From: Rhabditoides inermis
Taxonomy: Eukaryota; Nematoda; Chromadorea; Rhabditida; Rhabditidae
Length of the DNA: 64,000 nucleotides
Assembly: GCA_963966185.1 (NCBI GenBank)
Contig: CAWZYM010000205.1
Coordinates: 152,501 to 216,500 of the forward strand
Direction: 5' to 3'
Position 1 is the first letter of the stretch. Each line of letters opens with the position of its first letter. The notes below the pieces were generated by a model. That model ran no database searches. It was not told the DNA's origin and was given only the letters and a program-made list of their open reading frames with translations. Made by a program: the position numbers and the translations under genes. Positions 33,734-43,283 of the stretch are shown piece after piece.

Positions 33734-36505
33734 TCAATTCAGTGTGTCAATGAAATGTTTGAATTTATTTTTGGCCTTCAGTTTGTATTTCAATAATAAT
33801 TGTTTATTACTAAGAATAGTTTTTGAAATTTGAAAAGTAATTTTGTGAGAAGTATAACCATTTGCGAGATAAGTTTTGAACAGTTGTTGGCATCTTTGTT
33901 TAAAAGTTGACTTCATAGTGCAACATCTGAATATTCGTATGATTTCTCCATGCAAACAATTCATAGCAATGCTTGACTTGATATTACTTTCGTAGTGTGG
34001 GTATCTGATGACATCGAACGAGTAATCATCTGTTTTATTGTAGAGTTCTGTTGTTATTGAATTATGTTCCATTTTGATGTTCAAATCTAAGAATTCCGTT
34101 TCTTTGTTCTGTGTACTAGTTTGTTCAAGAGTCAGAGAGTTGTGATATATTTCGCTATTTATTTTAGAAACAATAGTGGAATTGTTCCTGTATATGATTA
34201 GAATATCATCCATGTATCTGCATATTTTTGACTGAGTATTTCGGAAATATTCCGAGTTTCGCATTACGTAAGTGTATTCCATGAAGGATAGTGTCAAATC
34301 GGCTAGAAGAGGTGAACAATTATTACCTTGAGGGATACCGGATATTTGTTTGAAAATTAATCCTCCATAGAGAGCATAACTGTTTTTCAATATATATTCG
34401 AGCATAAATTTAATGTCACTTATATCATATGAATTTCCCGACTTTGTATCTGTAGCGCTGTAATAAACTTTCTTGTATCCAACCACAATGAACTCTTTTT
34501 TGCTGTTTTTGAAACATAGATCAATCAATCCGAAGATATTTTTGATAACGGATTCGTGCGGTAAGTTTGTGAAAAGGCTACTGAAGTCCGCAGAAAACAG
34601 ATTGAATTGACTAGGCTTTTTTATCGAATTACACATTTCAAGAACTTGCAAGCTGTTATTTATGGACCAGATAGGATTAATATTTGTGCGCTGTGTTATT
34701 GATTTACAATAATTAATGAAATGGTGTTTTAAAAAGGTGAGTATTTTTTGCATTTCTAGTGAAACTGGTTTTAAACTGCTGTTAAAAGCTCCGGTTATGA
34801 AACGAAACTTTACTGGGTTTTTGTGCATTTTTGGTATAGCATAGATTTTCGGTAGAGCTTTATCATTTACATCTGTTGTTAACTTCAGTGATTTAGTTGT
34901 TATCAGATGTCTGTTAATAATCTCGTCTTCTTTTTCATTCTGGTAGATAGTGTAAGTTGGATTCGAATTGTTGGTTGTGTTTGTGATATGATCATATCCT
35001 AATTCTTTGTTCATAATTTGTAAATATAGTTTTTTGCACGTGATAGCATAATTTCCAGAAGCTTTGTCCACACATGTGATTACAAATTGGTCTTGCAACG
35101 TTTTCAATTCTAGTGGCATTCTCTTTTCGTTTATAAAATTAGGTTTGCAATCTTCATATCGTTTCAAAAGTTTTGTTTTTATTTTGTTTTCAATATCCAT
35201 AACTTTGTTGCCGGGTATTTTATATATAGTCGATAGCTTTTCTAGGTGTTCTGTAACTAATTGCAATAGATCTGTGGTAATTTCTTCATCGTTTACAGAT
35301 TTAGGAGATCGATATTTTGTTCCGTTCAGAATAATATTTCTCAGATCATTACTTTTTATCATATTAGCATTTCCAGTAACAATGTGTTTATAGTGCGAGT
35401 CTATGAACGATGGATAGTGGTTACAGTAACAGGCCGATGACAGTATTCTTTTAATTTGGCCAGTAGTCAAATTGCGTAGGAATTTATTGTAGTTCATAAT
35501 TTGTGTGCTATCTGGCAAATCATAAGTGTATAAAATTCTTGTTTTATAGTGTTTCTCATCCGTTGTTTTGAAGTAAGTATTTATTGATCTGTTTATTAAC
35601 TTGGCTAAATTGATTTCTTCCATGAATTTACCATAATATTGTACTTTCAGATTGTGATATTTCTGCGGTAGGATTTCGTTCATTTTCTTTGAAACTAGTG
35701 ACTTAGCAATTATACAGAAAACTTTGAGTTGAAGAGATTTACTCAGAAGGTTATAGGTTTCGTCGTTCACCATGTAATCTAAGAGATTTTCTATTGCATG
35801 TTTGTTAAGCGAATTGTAGTATTGATATAGTTGTTTTCCTTCGAGGGTTTCCACTGCACTTAGAATTGTAGAATTTGTCATCGTATTTTTGTAAGCAGGG
35901 ATACTCCTTCTTCTTTTTCCTCGATATTTATGTTTATTTCTAGAGTTCGATATTTTAAGGCTAGTGAATGGATTATTTTCTATTTTACATTTATGAAAGT
36001 CAATAACTGAGATATTTCCAAAAGTTTTGATTTGATCATTCAGTCCAAGCGGATATGCAGATTTAATCAAGTTTATCCAGAAGTGCTCTTTTTGCAATCT
36101 CACTTCAGTGACACAATTTTCTGACTGATTATCCAAGATAGTGATTTTGAATTCTTCGCAATCATGATCTGAGAGTTTGAAATGTTTGCTAAGAAAAGTG
36201 TTTAACTTGTTGGTTTTGAAACTATTCCTATGCGCGGACATTCTTTGTTTGAGTGTTTGTTTAGTTTCACCGACATATTGCATGTTGCATTTATTGCATG
36301 TTATTAGGTAAACTAAGTTCTTTGAGAGACAATTAGCATCATTTGATTTGAATGTAGGTATAGTCATTGAAGTGCATGAACTTGTTGTTTGTGATTTGAA
36401 TTCTATTTTCGGACAAATAACACATCGTTTGTTATCACATCGTTTTCCAGTAAAAACTGTGTTTCCGGGAAGATCAGCCGTTGTTTGCTTTCTATCTGTC
36501 TGCAC
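33734..36505 (-). CDS. Penelope-like reverse transcriptase with N-terminal GIY-YIG nuclease, copy 2
   Basis: Intact 923-codon frame that differs from copy 1 at only two residues seen (RRSIPAYK for RRSNPAYK, and NSYALYGG for NRYALYGG). It has the same domain order: Cys cluster, GIY-YIG nuclease, then reverse transcriptase with the catalytic YMDD box. The near-identity shows that the duplication, or later conversion between copies, is recent. Confidence 0.92.
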   Translation of the reverse strand: MQTDRKQTTADLPGNTVFTGKRCDNKRCVICPKIEFKSQTTSSCTSMTIPTFKSNDANCLSKNLVYLITCNKCNMQYVGETKQTLKQRMSAHRNSFKTNKLNTFLSKHFKLSDHDCEEFKITILDNQSENCVTEVRLQKEHFWINLIKSAYPLGLNDQIKTFGNISVIDFHKCKIENNPFTSLKISNSRNKHKYRGKRRRSIPAYKNTMTNSTILSAVETLEGKQLYQYYNSLNKHAIENLLDYMVNDETYNLLSKSLQLKVFCIIAKSLVSKKMNEILPQKYHNLKVQYYGKFMEEINLAKLINRSINTYFKTTDEKHYKTRILYTYDLPDSTQIMNYNKFLRNLTTGQIKRILSSACYCNHYPSFIDSHYKHIVTGNANMIKSNDLRNIILNGTKYRSPKSVNDEEITTDLLQLVTEHLEKLSTIYKIPGNKVMDIENKIKTKLLKRYEDCKPNFINEKRMPLELKTLQDQFVITCVDKASGNYAITCKKLYLQIMNKELGYDHITNTTNNSNPTYTIYQNEKEDEIINRHLITTKSLKLTTDVNDKALPKIYAIPKMHKNPVKFRFITGAFNSSLKPVSLEMQKILTFLKHHFINYCKSITQRTNINPIWSINNSLQVLEMCNSIKKPSQFNLFSADFSSLFTNLPHESVIKNIFGLIDLCFKNSKKEFIVVGYKKVYYSATDTKSGNSYDISDIKFMLEYILKNSYALYGGLIFKQISGIPQGNNCSPLLADLTLSFMEYTYVMRNSEYFRNTQSKICRYMDDILIIYRNNSTIVSKINSEIYHNSLTLEQTSTQNKETEFLDLNIKMEHNSITTELYNKTDDYSFDVIRYPHYESNIKSSIAMNCLHGEIIRIFRCCTMKSTFKQRCQQLFKTYLANGYTSHKITFQISKTILSNKQLLLKYKLKAKNKFKHFIDTLN

Positions 36506-36812
36506 ACGTTGTGTAGACTCAGAATCATTACTCAGCAGTCACCTCATAATCGCTGCATCGAAGCCAGCTATCGCCGCTGCTCGTCACTGCTCGAACAAAG
36601 CTCATGTAGTGGCCTGAAATAAATCGTATTGCACATTCGACCACACACCAAGTTTCATAACGATTTGATCATACTGTTCTTTTGTGTAAATAAACATCTT
36701 CAATTGGCTAGATCTGTTTGTTAGTGTAAAACACCTTTTTCAAATGAAAGCTAATTTATAGAAAAAAAATAAATACGTGTGAAATCAATGAGAAGCAGAG
36801 CTGCTGCAGAAA

Positions 36813-36841
36813 ATAAATGATGATCTCTCTCTTTCTCTCTT

Positions 36842-36896
<55 letters not shown>

Positions 36897-36965
36897 CTCT
36901 CCTCTCTCTCTTTCTTTCTCTCTCTCCTCTCTCTCCTCTTTCTCTCCTCTCTCTCTCCCTCTCTC
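36813..36965. repeat. CT/CTTT microsatellite
   Basis: Equivalent to 19150-19310. Confidence 0.95.
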
Positions 36966-37159
36966 AGCTCCTCTACCTTGGAAGGAAAATTGCAGTTGAC
37001 ATCGAGATCTTTCATGACTTGCATTGTTACGCGCTGACCGCGATTCCTCTCGATCATAGAGGATGCTAGGGTGGAGAGCTGGAAGAGACTCATTATTTCT
37101 CTCTCTCTCTCCTTTTTTTCTTTTTCTCTCTATCTCTCGGAAGAGAGCGAGAGAACGAG

Positions 37160-37540
<381 letters not shown>

Positions 37541-37606
37541 TGTGAGTGAGAGAGAGAGAGGGAAGGGGAGAGAAGGAGAGTTAGAGAGAGAGGGAGAGAG
37601 AGAGTG

Positions 37607-38309
37607 TGCTGACCGCCGCGTATACTGCCACGCTGGCATTGGCGGGGCCGAAGAAGAGCAGCGTGCAGCTGGCGGCGGCGGCGGAGGTGAGTATCAGCGA
37701 GACAATCGGCTGCGACTGAAAGGGAATGACGTCATGGTAGGACAGTGGGAGATAGATAGATAAAAGGGATGGAAGGAGGGAAAGGGGCGAAGTGAGGAAG
37801 AAAGAATGGAAGTCATCGCGAAGGAAAAGGGGGCGGATAGAAGAAGAGACAGGACGAAAGGAACGAGACGTACTAGTCAATGGAAATGGGTGACGTCAGT
37901 GAATGAGAGCTGGTCAAGGAATATATTATATGAATTTGAGAGGTGAGTTGAGCAGGCGTGACACTCGATTCACGTGCAAGAGTTTGAAATTGTGACATCT
38001 TTAGTCCCCTAGCTGTGACATCTTTTCCTCCCCTATCCCTAGTGTCGTGGATTCCACGACCGATACCATATAGCTTTGACTATGACCATGTGACAACCAC
38101 TCGACATGATACCGTACTACCCGCTGAACGAATACTGTACTCTCTGTCGCTGTTCGCATGAAGGATGTGAAGAAGAAGCGGCGCCGTGTATTCGTCTGCC
38201 CCGTCTGCGCCTGTCTGGAGCCGGCACTTCCATCGCCCACTCGGCCACCCTCGTCTCCCACACACTCGCCACACACCTGCGCGGAGACGCCACACGCGCC
38301 GAATTCTAG
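37607..38309 (+). CDS. Two possible exons of an unidentified gene
   Basis: An open segment LTAAYTATLALAGPKKSS ending QLAAAAE meets a GTGAGT donor near 37686. After an acceptor near 38160 another frame reads EEEAAPCIRLPRLRL and ends ATHLRGDATRAEF at TAG 38309. The pieces may belong to one gene whose 5' part was displaced by the duplicated segment. Low certainty. Confidence 0.25.
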
Positions 38310-39000
38310 CCTCGCCCCCAACATTTCGTATTGTCTCATTGTTCGGTAATAGCGATGCTCGAGTAAGGTCGGTCCTGTTCCATGGTTTTGCCCGTGTAGA
38401 GTTCAGGATAATGGCGGAATGCAGTAGTCCCTTATTTTTCTAGTTGCGGCTAGTGCGTGTTTTTTTTAGTAATGCTCCTTTGTATTGCTGTCGTGGACGT
38501 GTGTCCGACATTGTTATGTGCCGGCGTGCGGTCCTTCCCCTGATGGGAGTAAACTCTCTTCTTCCAATAATGTGTTTCCTTCCTTTTTATGGGCTTTCTA
38601 TGGTTTTGCGGAGGATCCGATCATTCCTCCGTCGAATCGTGTCTCTTTTGGTTGTCTAGACACATCGCGTAGAGTTGAGTTTGGTTGCTATTTTGTTATA
38701 GTGGACCATCCCACCCCTATGACACCCCTATGATTCCCACCCCTATGACAATAAGGCGCACGTATGCAAAACAATCAATCAGTAACCGATTGATACTTGG
38801 TTATAATGGTTAGGTGAAAGGTTTCCCTCAATTCAAGAATTTACATTTGCCAATCAATAATCAATATCAGGTCTTCTCGCGCTCTTGGGCGGACCTGTCT
38901 CTCTGCTCGGCGCTCGCCATGCACGGAATAATGTCTGCTTTCAACCTCGCAGGGTACTGTAGATTGTACTGAGAGTACTGTAACCAGGAAAATTCAAGTG
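38310..39000. other. Intergenic, nothing recognised
   Basis: Contains a short CCCACCCCTATGACA direct repeat near 38708-38752. No gene signal was convincing. Confidence 0.4.
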
Positions 39001-39006
39001 GAGTCG

Positions 39007-40168
39007 AGAGGGAGAGGGAGAGGGAGAGGGAGAGGGAGAGGGAGAGGGAGAGGGAGAGGGAGAGGGAGAGGGAGAGGGAGAGGGAGAGGGAGAGGGAGAG
39101 GGAGAGGGAGAGGGAGAGGGAGAGGGAGAGGGAGAGGGAGAGGGAGAGGGAGAGGGAGAGGGAGAGGGAGAGGGAGAGGGAGAGGGAGAGGGAGAGGGAG
39201 AGGGAGAGGGAGAGGGAGAGGGAGAGGGAGAGGGAGAGGGAGAGGGAGAGGGAGAGGGAGAGGGAGAGGGAGAGGGAGAGGGAGAGGGAGAGGGAGAGGG
39301 AGAGGGAGAGGGAGAGGGAGAGGGAGAGGGAGAGGGAGAGGGAGAGGGAGAGGGAGAGGGAGAGGGAGAGGGAGAGGGAGAGGGAGAGGGAGAGGGAGAG
39401 GGAGAGGGAGAGGGAGAGGGAGAGGGAGAGGGAGAGGGAGAGGGAGAGGGAGAGGGAGAGGGAGAGGGAGAGGGAGAGGGAGAGGGAGAGGGAGAGGGAG
39501 AGGGAGAGGGAGAGGGAGAGGGAGAGGGAGAGGGAGAGGGAGAGGGAGAGGGAGAGGGAGAGGGAGAGGGAGAGGGAGAGGGAGAGGGAGAGGGAGAGGG
39601 AGAGGGAGAGGGAGAGGGAGAGGGAGAGGGAGAGGGAGAGGGAGAGGGAGAGGGAGAGGGAGAGGGAGAGGGAGAGGGAGAGGGAGAGGGAGAGGGAGAG
39701 GGAGAGGGAGAGGGAGAGGGAGAGGGAGAGGGAGAGGGAGAGGGAGAGGGAGAGGGAGAGGGAGAGGGAGAGGGAGAGGGAGAGGGAGAGGGAGAGGGAG
39801 AGGGAGAGGGAGAGGGAGAGGGAGAGGGAGAGGGAGAGGGAGAGGGAGAGGGAGAGGGAGAGGGAGAGGGAGAGGGAGAGGAGAGGGAGAGGGAGAGGGA
39901 GAGGGAGAGGGAGAGGGAGAGGGAGAGGGAGAGGGAGAGGGAGAGGGAGAGGGAGAGGGAGAGGGAGAGGGAGAGGGAGAGGGAGAGGGAGAGGGAGAGG
40001 GAGAGGGAGAGGGAGAGGGAGAGGGAGAGGGAGAGGGAGAGGGAGAGGGAGAGGGAGAGGGAGAGGGAGAGGGAGAGGGAGAGGGAGAGGGAGAGGGAGA
40101 GGGAGAGGGAGAGGGAGAGGGAGAGGGAGAGGGAGAGGGAGAGGGAGAGGGAGAGGGAGAGGGAGAGG
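39007..40168 (+). repeat. GGGAGA hexanucleotide array, about 1.16 kb
   Basis: About 190 nearly perfect GGGAGA units. The only irregularity found is a one-base loss near 39880 (GAGGAGAGGG), which shifts the phase. One GGG run per unit on the plus strand makes it a strong G-quadruplex and polypurine triplex candidate. The Gly-Arg, Gly-Glu and Leu-Pro frames across it are artefacts of the repeat. Confidence 0.99.
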
Positions 40169-40239
40169 GTGTTCTTTTTGATAATTCAGTTTTTTTATAA
40201 ATCGACTATGAGGATGAGCGGCATTGAAACAGACAGCAT

Positions 40240-40330
40240 AAACACGTGCAACAGATCGATAAATATACAATTTTCAGAAATGAATGACCACTGTGCCGTA
40301 GTCGGCAATTTCACAACCCTCGTAATTGAG
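40240..40330. repeat. Diverged relative of the duplication's left end
   Basis: GATAAATATACAATTTTCAG and the following AAATGAATGACCACTGTGCC resemble 11425-11480 and 25385-25435. On the minus strand all three keep a similar peptide (W[AS]F, then SGNC or SENC, then I). This marks a third, old copy of that segment. Confidence 0.45.
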
Positions 40331-40502
40331 AAAATGGGCGCGAACTTTTTGAACTTCGTGAAAGCAAGTTCAAACTCCAATCCTTTGCCGACAGGGCAAG
40401 GGATTTCCTTGTTCATTGATCCACACTGACTGTTCTATTTCGAATGTCGGTTCCGCCATCGGATCCGCCGAATCAATCCAAGTAAAGTGTTTATATCGAA
40501 CA

Positions 40503-40612
40503 AACAGGGGTGAAATCAATGAGCAGCAAGCTGCTGCAGGAAGAAAATGCTGTATGAGACCAGAGGGAGGGTGAGAAATGCCTGAAAGTGGTCTGTGGTC
40601 TCTCTCTGTCAT
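40503..40612 (-). repeat. Inverted copy of the Penelope terminal repeat
   Basis: Reading the minus strand gives CTTTCAGGCATTTCTCACC, GGTCTCATACAGCATTTTC, CTGCAGCAGCTTGC and CATTGATTTCACC. These match the outer terminus at window position 1 and at 14835. It is followed by a short CT tract as elsewhere. Confidence 0.75.
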
Positions 40613-40765
40613 TGTCTCACTCTCTCCCCGTACAAGTCGATGGGAACGAACTGAAATGGGTGATTGCATGGAAGGATAGTCAAAAAAACAAATGGAGAGA
40701 GGCTTCCTATGTGACATTTTTTCGGTTATTCTGTCGGGGGGGGGGGGGGGGAGGGAGGAAGGGAG

Positions 40766-40768
<3 letters not shown>

Positions 40769-40817
<49 letters not shown>
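40769..40817. repeat. GATA microsatellite
   Basis: Twelve consecutive GATA units after a G-rich run. Confidence 0.97.
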
Positions 40818-40863
40818 GAGAGAGAGAGAAGAGGGAGACGATAAGTATGTATGTACTGCGTAT

Positions 40864-40903
<40 letters not shown>

Positions 40904-41184
40904 ACGATAAGTATGTACTGCGTATGCTTGCATGGAACATGGCGAGTATATGTCCCGCCCCGGATGAACGAAGAGAGGCGGCTGGAATGTGGGAGAAATG
41001 ATTACAGGTCAATGAATGTTTACAAGGAGTGTGTCCCAGGTCAACCGCTCGAAAATGAACAAATTAGGGCTCCGATAACGAAATTTGAATACCCAAAAGA
41101 TAAAAGAGTGATTTATCATCAGTACGTAGAACATCATTGCATAGCCATTTATGAGAATAGGGCGTGACTGGAGTGGGCGTGGTC
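40818..41184. other. Repeat-rich intergenic, no gene
   Basis: Two direct copies of GAGGGAGACGATAAGTATGT at 40831 and 40898 flank a GA tract (40862-40895), a tandem duplication of about 67 bp. Confidence 0.6.
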
Positions 41185-41628
41185 TCAGAAGAGAAGCGAG
41201 ATGACGAGAACGGGGAGAAGGGCGAGACCGGCAGCGGCTTTCTCCAGCCGCTGGCTCTTCTCATCTGAGGAGGGCGCGTCAGCGATCACTGCCACTGAAC
41301 ATGAGACTGTCGCGAACGCGGAGACACCGACTCACCGTCCGTAGGCAGAGCCACGCCGCCGCCGATTCCCGCGCCGAGCACTTTCGGCTGCTCCTCCAGC
41401 TGCTCCTCCTTCTCCGCCTCCTTCTCCACAGTCTCCTTCACGTCCTCCTTCAGGTCCTCGGTGAGTTGCTCGATAACTGAGAAAGGAGACAGATACGAAA
41501 GTGGAATATGAGCGCTCTCACTTTTGTCCATCTTCTCGTCGTCGCTCTTTTCCTCGGTGATCTCATATGTGGTGGAGGGAACGGGCGCGGCGGTGGATGG
41601 GGTAGACTCCTCGACCTGCGTCTGTCTC

Positions 41629-41670
<42 letters not shown>

Positions 41671-42458
41671 GCTCGCTCGCTCTCTCTCTCTCTCTCTCGC
41701 TCTCTCTCTCTCTCCTTCTCTCTCTCTCTCTCCTTCTCTCTCTCTCTCTCTCTCTCTCGCTCTCGTGTCTCACCGGGAGAGAAGGAAGTGTGTCGAATTC
41801 GGGCAGCGGATGCAGCACGGGAAGAAAAGTCTCGAAACCTGCGAATCCATGCATTGCTCACGCTTTTTCCGTTTGTCTCACCGGGCAACGGCTTCCCGTT
41901 CTCGTCGAGTGGGATGTAGGTCCTTCCCTCTTCGTCTGTCGTTCCGATACGAGGATCGTCGGCTGACAGCACCAGCATTTCGAGAACCTCCTCATCCGGC
42001 TGCAAGTGAACGAGTGAGGGAGATGCGTTTCCACGATCACTTTATCTCTGTAGGAATAAATGATGCCATGTCAATTCTATGGTGAAATTTCTTCCGAGGG
42101 AAAGGGAGATAGGGGGGAGGGAGAGAGGGAGAGGGAGTGAGAGAGAGGGGGAGGGAGAGGGGGGAGAGGGAAAGGGAGGGAGAGAGAGAGGGAGGGAGAG
42201 AGGGATGTGTGAGAGTGAGACTCACTTGCGGGAGAGGCGGCAAATCGTCATCGTTCATCACGGCAGGCACTAGGGAAAGAGGCGAATCGAGCTCATCTGA
42301 AAGAACGTATTGATGCGATTTGAGTGTGCAATCAATCCAACTTCTCCTGTGGCGGTGAGGCAGAGCCGCGGCGGGCACGACTGAAACAAATAGTTGAACG
42401 TTAAAAGCTTGTAGAAGGACTCACTCAGCAGAAGTGCAAGAAGTGAGCGTGTAAGCAT
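41185..42458 (-). CDS. Small secreted, probably GPI-anchored acidic protein (multi-exon)
   Basis: The start at 42458 gives a signal peptide, MLTRSLLALLL joined to IVPAAALPHRHR. Exons then encode ELDSPLSLVPAVMNDDDLPP, EVLEMLVLSADDPRIGTT, EEGRTYIPLDENGKPLPG, FETFLPVLHPLPEFDTLP, EESTPSTAAPVPSTTYEI and an acidic helix (DLKEDVKETVEKEAEKEE). The last exon ends DAPSSDEKSQRLEKAAAG plus LALLPVLVISLLF and a stop. A small-residue cluster, a short spacer and a hydrophobic terminus with no cytoplasmic tail are the usual GPI-attachment layout. Introns carry CT and GGGA tracts. I do not recognise the family. Confidence 0.6.
41630..41765. repeat. CT microsatellite in minus-strand intron
   Basis: On the gene strand it is a GA tract that starts within ten bases of the GTGAGACACG donor. 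Confidence 0.95.
42100..42205. repeat. GGGA/GA purine tract
   Basis: An imperfect GGGAGAGA tract in the next intron of the same gene. Confidence 0.9.
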
Positions 42459-43283
42459 CTCGAAATACAATGCATCCCCGTTATCTGCGAGAAAGCGCCG
42501 GCTCGTTGTGAGTGATAAGAGACGCGTAATAGAACTGATATCGCTTGAGGTAAGATAGAGTACATTGGAATCGTTCAAAAGTGTTAGGTAAATGGCTTTA
42601 ATATGAAAAGTATCAGTTATGTCAAATACAAAATTTGTTTTGGCGCCAATTGAATAACTCGTGGCGAGACCATTTGTACACATAAGGAGAATGGATAGAA
42701 CTGAAAACTGGATAAAACTCGATTTAATTGATCGAATTTGATTCCGTCCAAGTTTGGTTGGTTGGTTTATTCCTAGGCTAGGATCGAGGGTACATCAATA
42801 ATTTTAATAGGAGTTTTTCAGTTTCTTTTATCGATGCGAAGACATTGCTCTTTCGCGTGATTTGTTACTTCACTGTGTCACCCGTTCACTCGCTATCATC
42901 TATCTATCATCTTTTAATGCTATTCACGTCGGAAGTATTCACGATTTCGTGCTTTATGTCATGGTCTGTCATGAATTTACATTATGATGACAAATCGCAG
43001 GGAGCGGAGCGCTAAAAGTCAACGTGATCAGCATAATTCTCGAGAAAGTGCTGCCGACCAATCAGCGCACTAGACCACGCCCCCTTGTTTTGACAAATTC
43101 GCTAGAAACTGATCACTGTCATTTGCAGTCTTCGCACTTGTGACAAACGGTTCTGTCCCGTTTTTGCCTTTTTGTAATGTTTTTCCTTGCTGTTTTCGCC
43201 TTTTTATTCTACGTCACTGTGTTGTTCGTTTGGTTATTTGATGACCGTTGTAGGACGCAGAACTTTGTCGAAGATCTCACAAA
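42459..43283 (+). promoter_or_regulatory. Divergent intergenic region with a CCAAT box
   Basis: Lies between the minus-strand secreted-protein gene and the plus-strand Argonaute. CGACCAATCAGCGCAC at about 43056 is a good CCAAT element and is followed by CCACGCCCCC (43074-43083), an Sp/KLF-like GC box, about 200 bp before the Argonaute ATG. Promoter function is inferred. Confidence 0.35.

Larger units (their letters stand above)
30396..36829 (-). mobile_element. Penelope-like element, copy 2, interrupted by a Helitron
   Basis: Same inverted-repeat structure as copy 1, with left arm 30396-30812 and right arm 36629-36829. A 2,095-bp Helitron is inserted between the left arm and the ORF at 31012-33106. 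Confidence 0.8.

Noticed and set aside
38867..40270. Long open frames of Leu-Pro/Leu-Ser, Gly-Arg and Gly-Glu across the hexamer array
   Set aside because: They exist only because GGGAGA has no stop codons in these frames. There are no splice or start signals and the composition is pure repeat.
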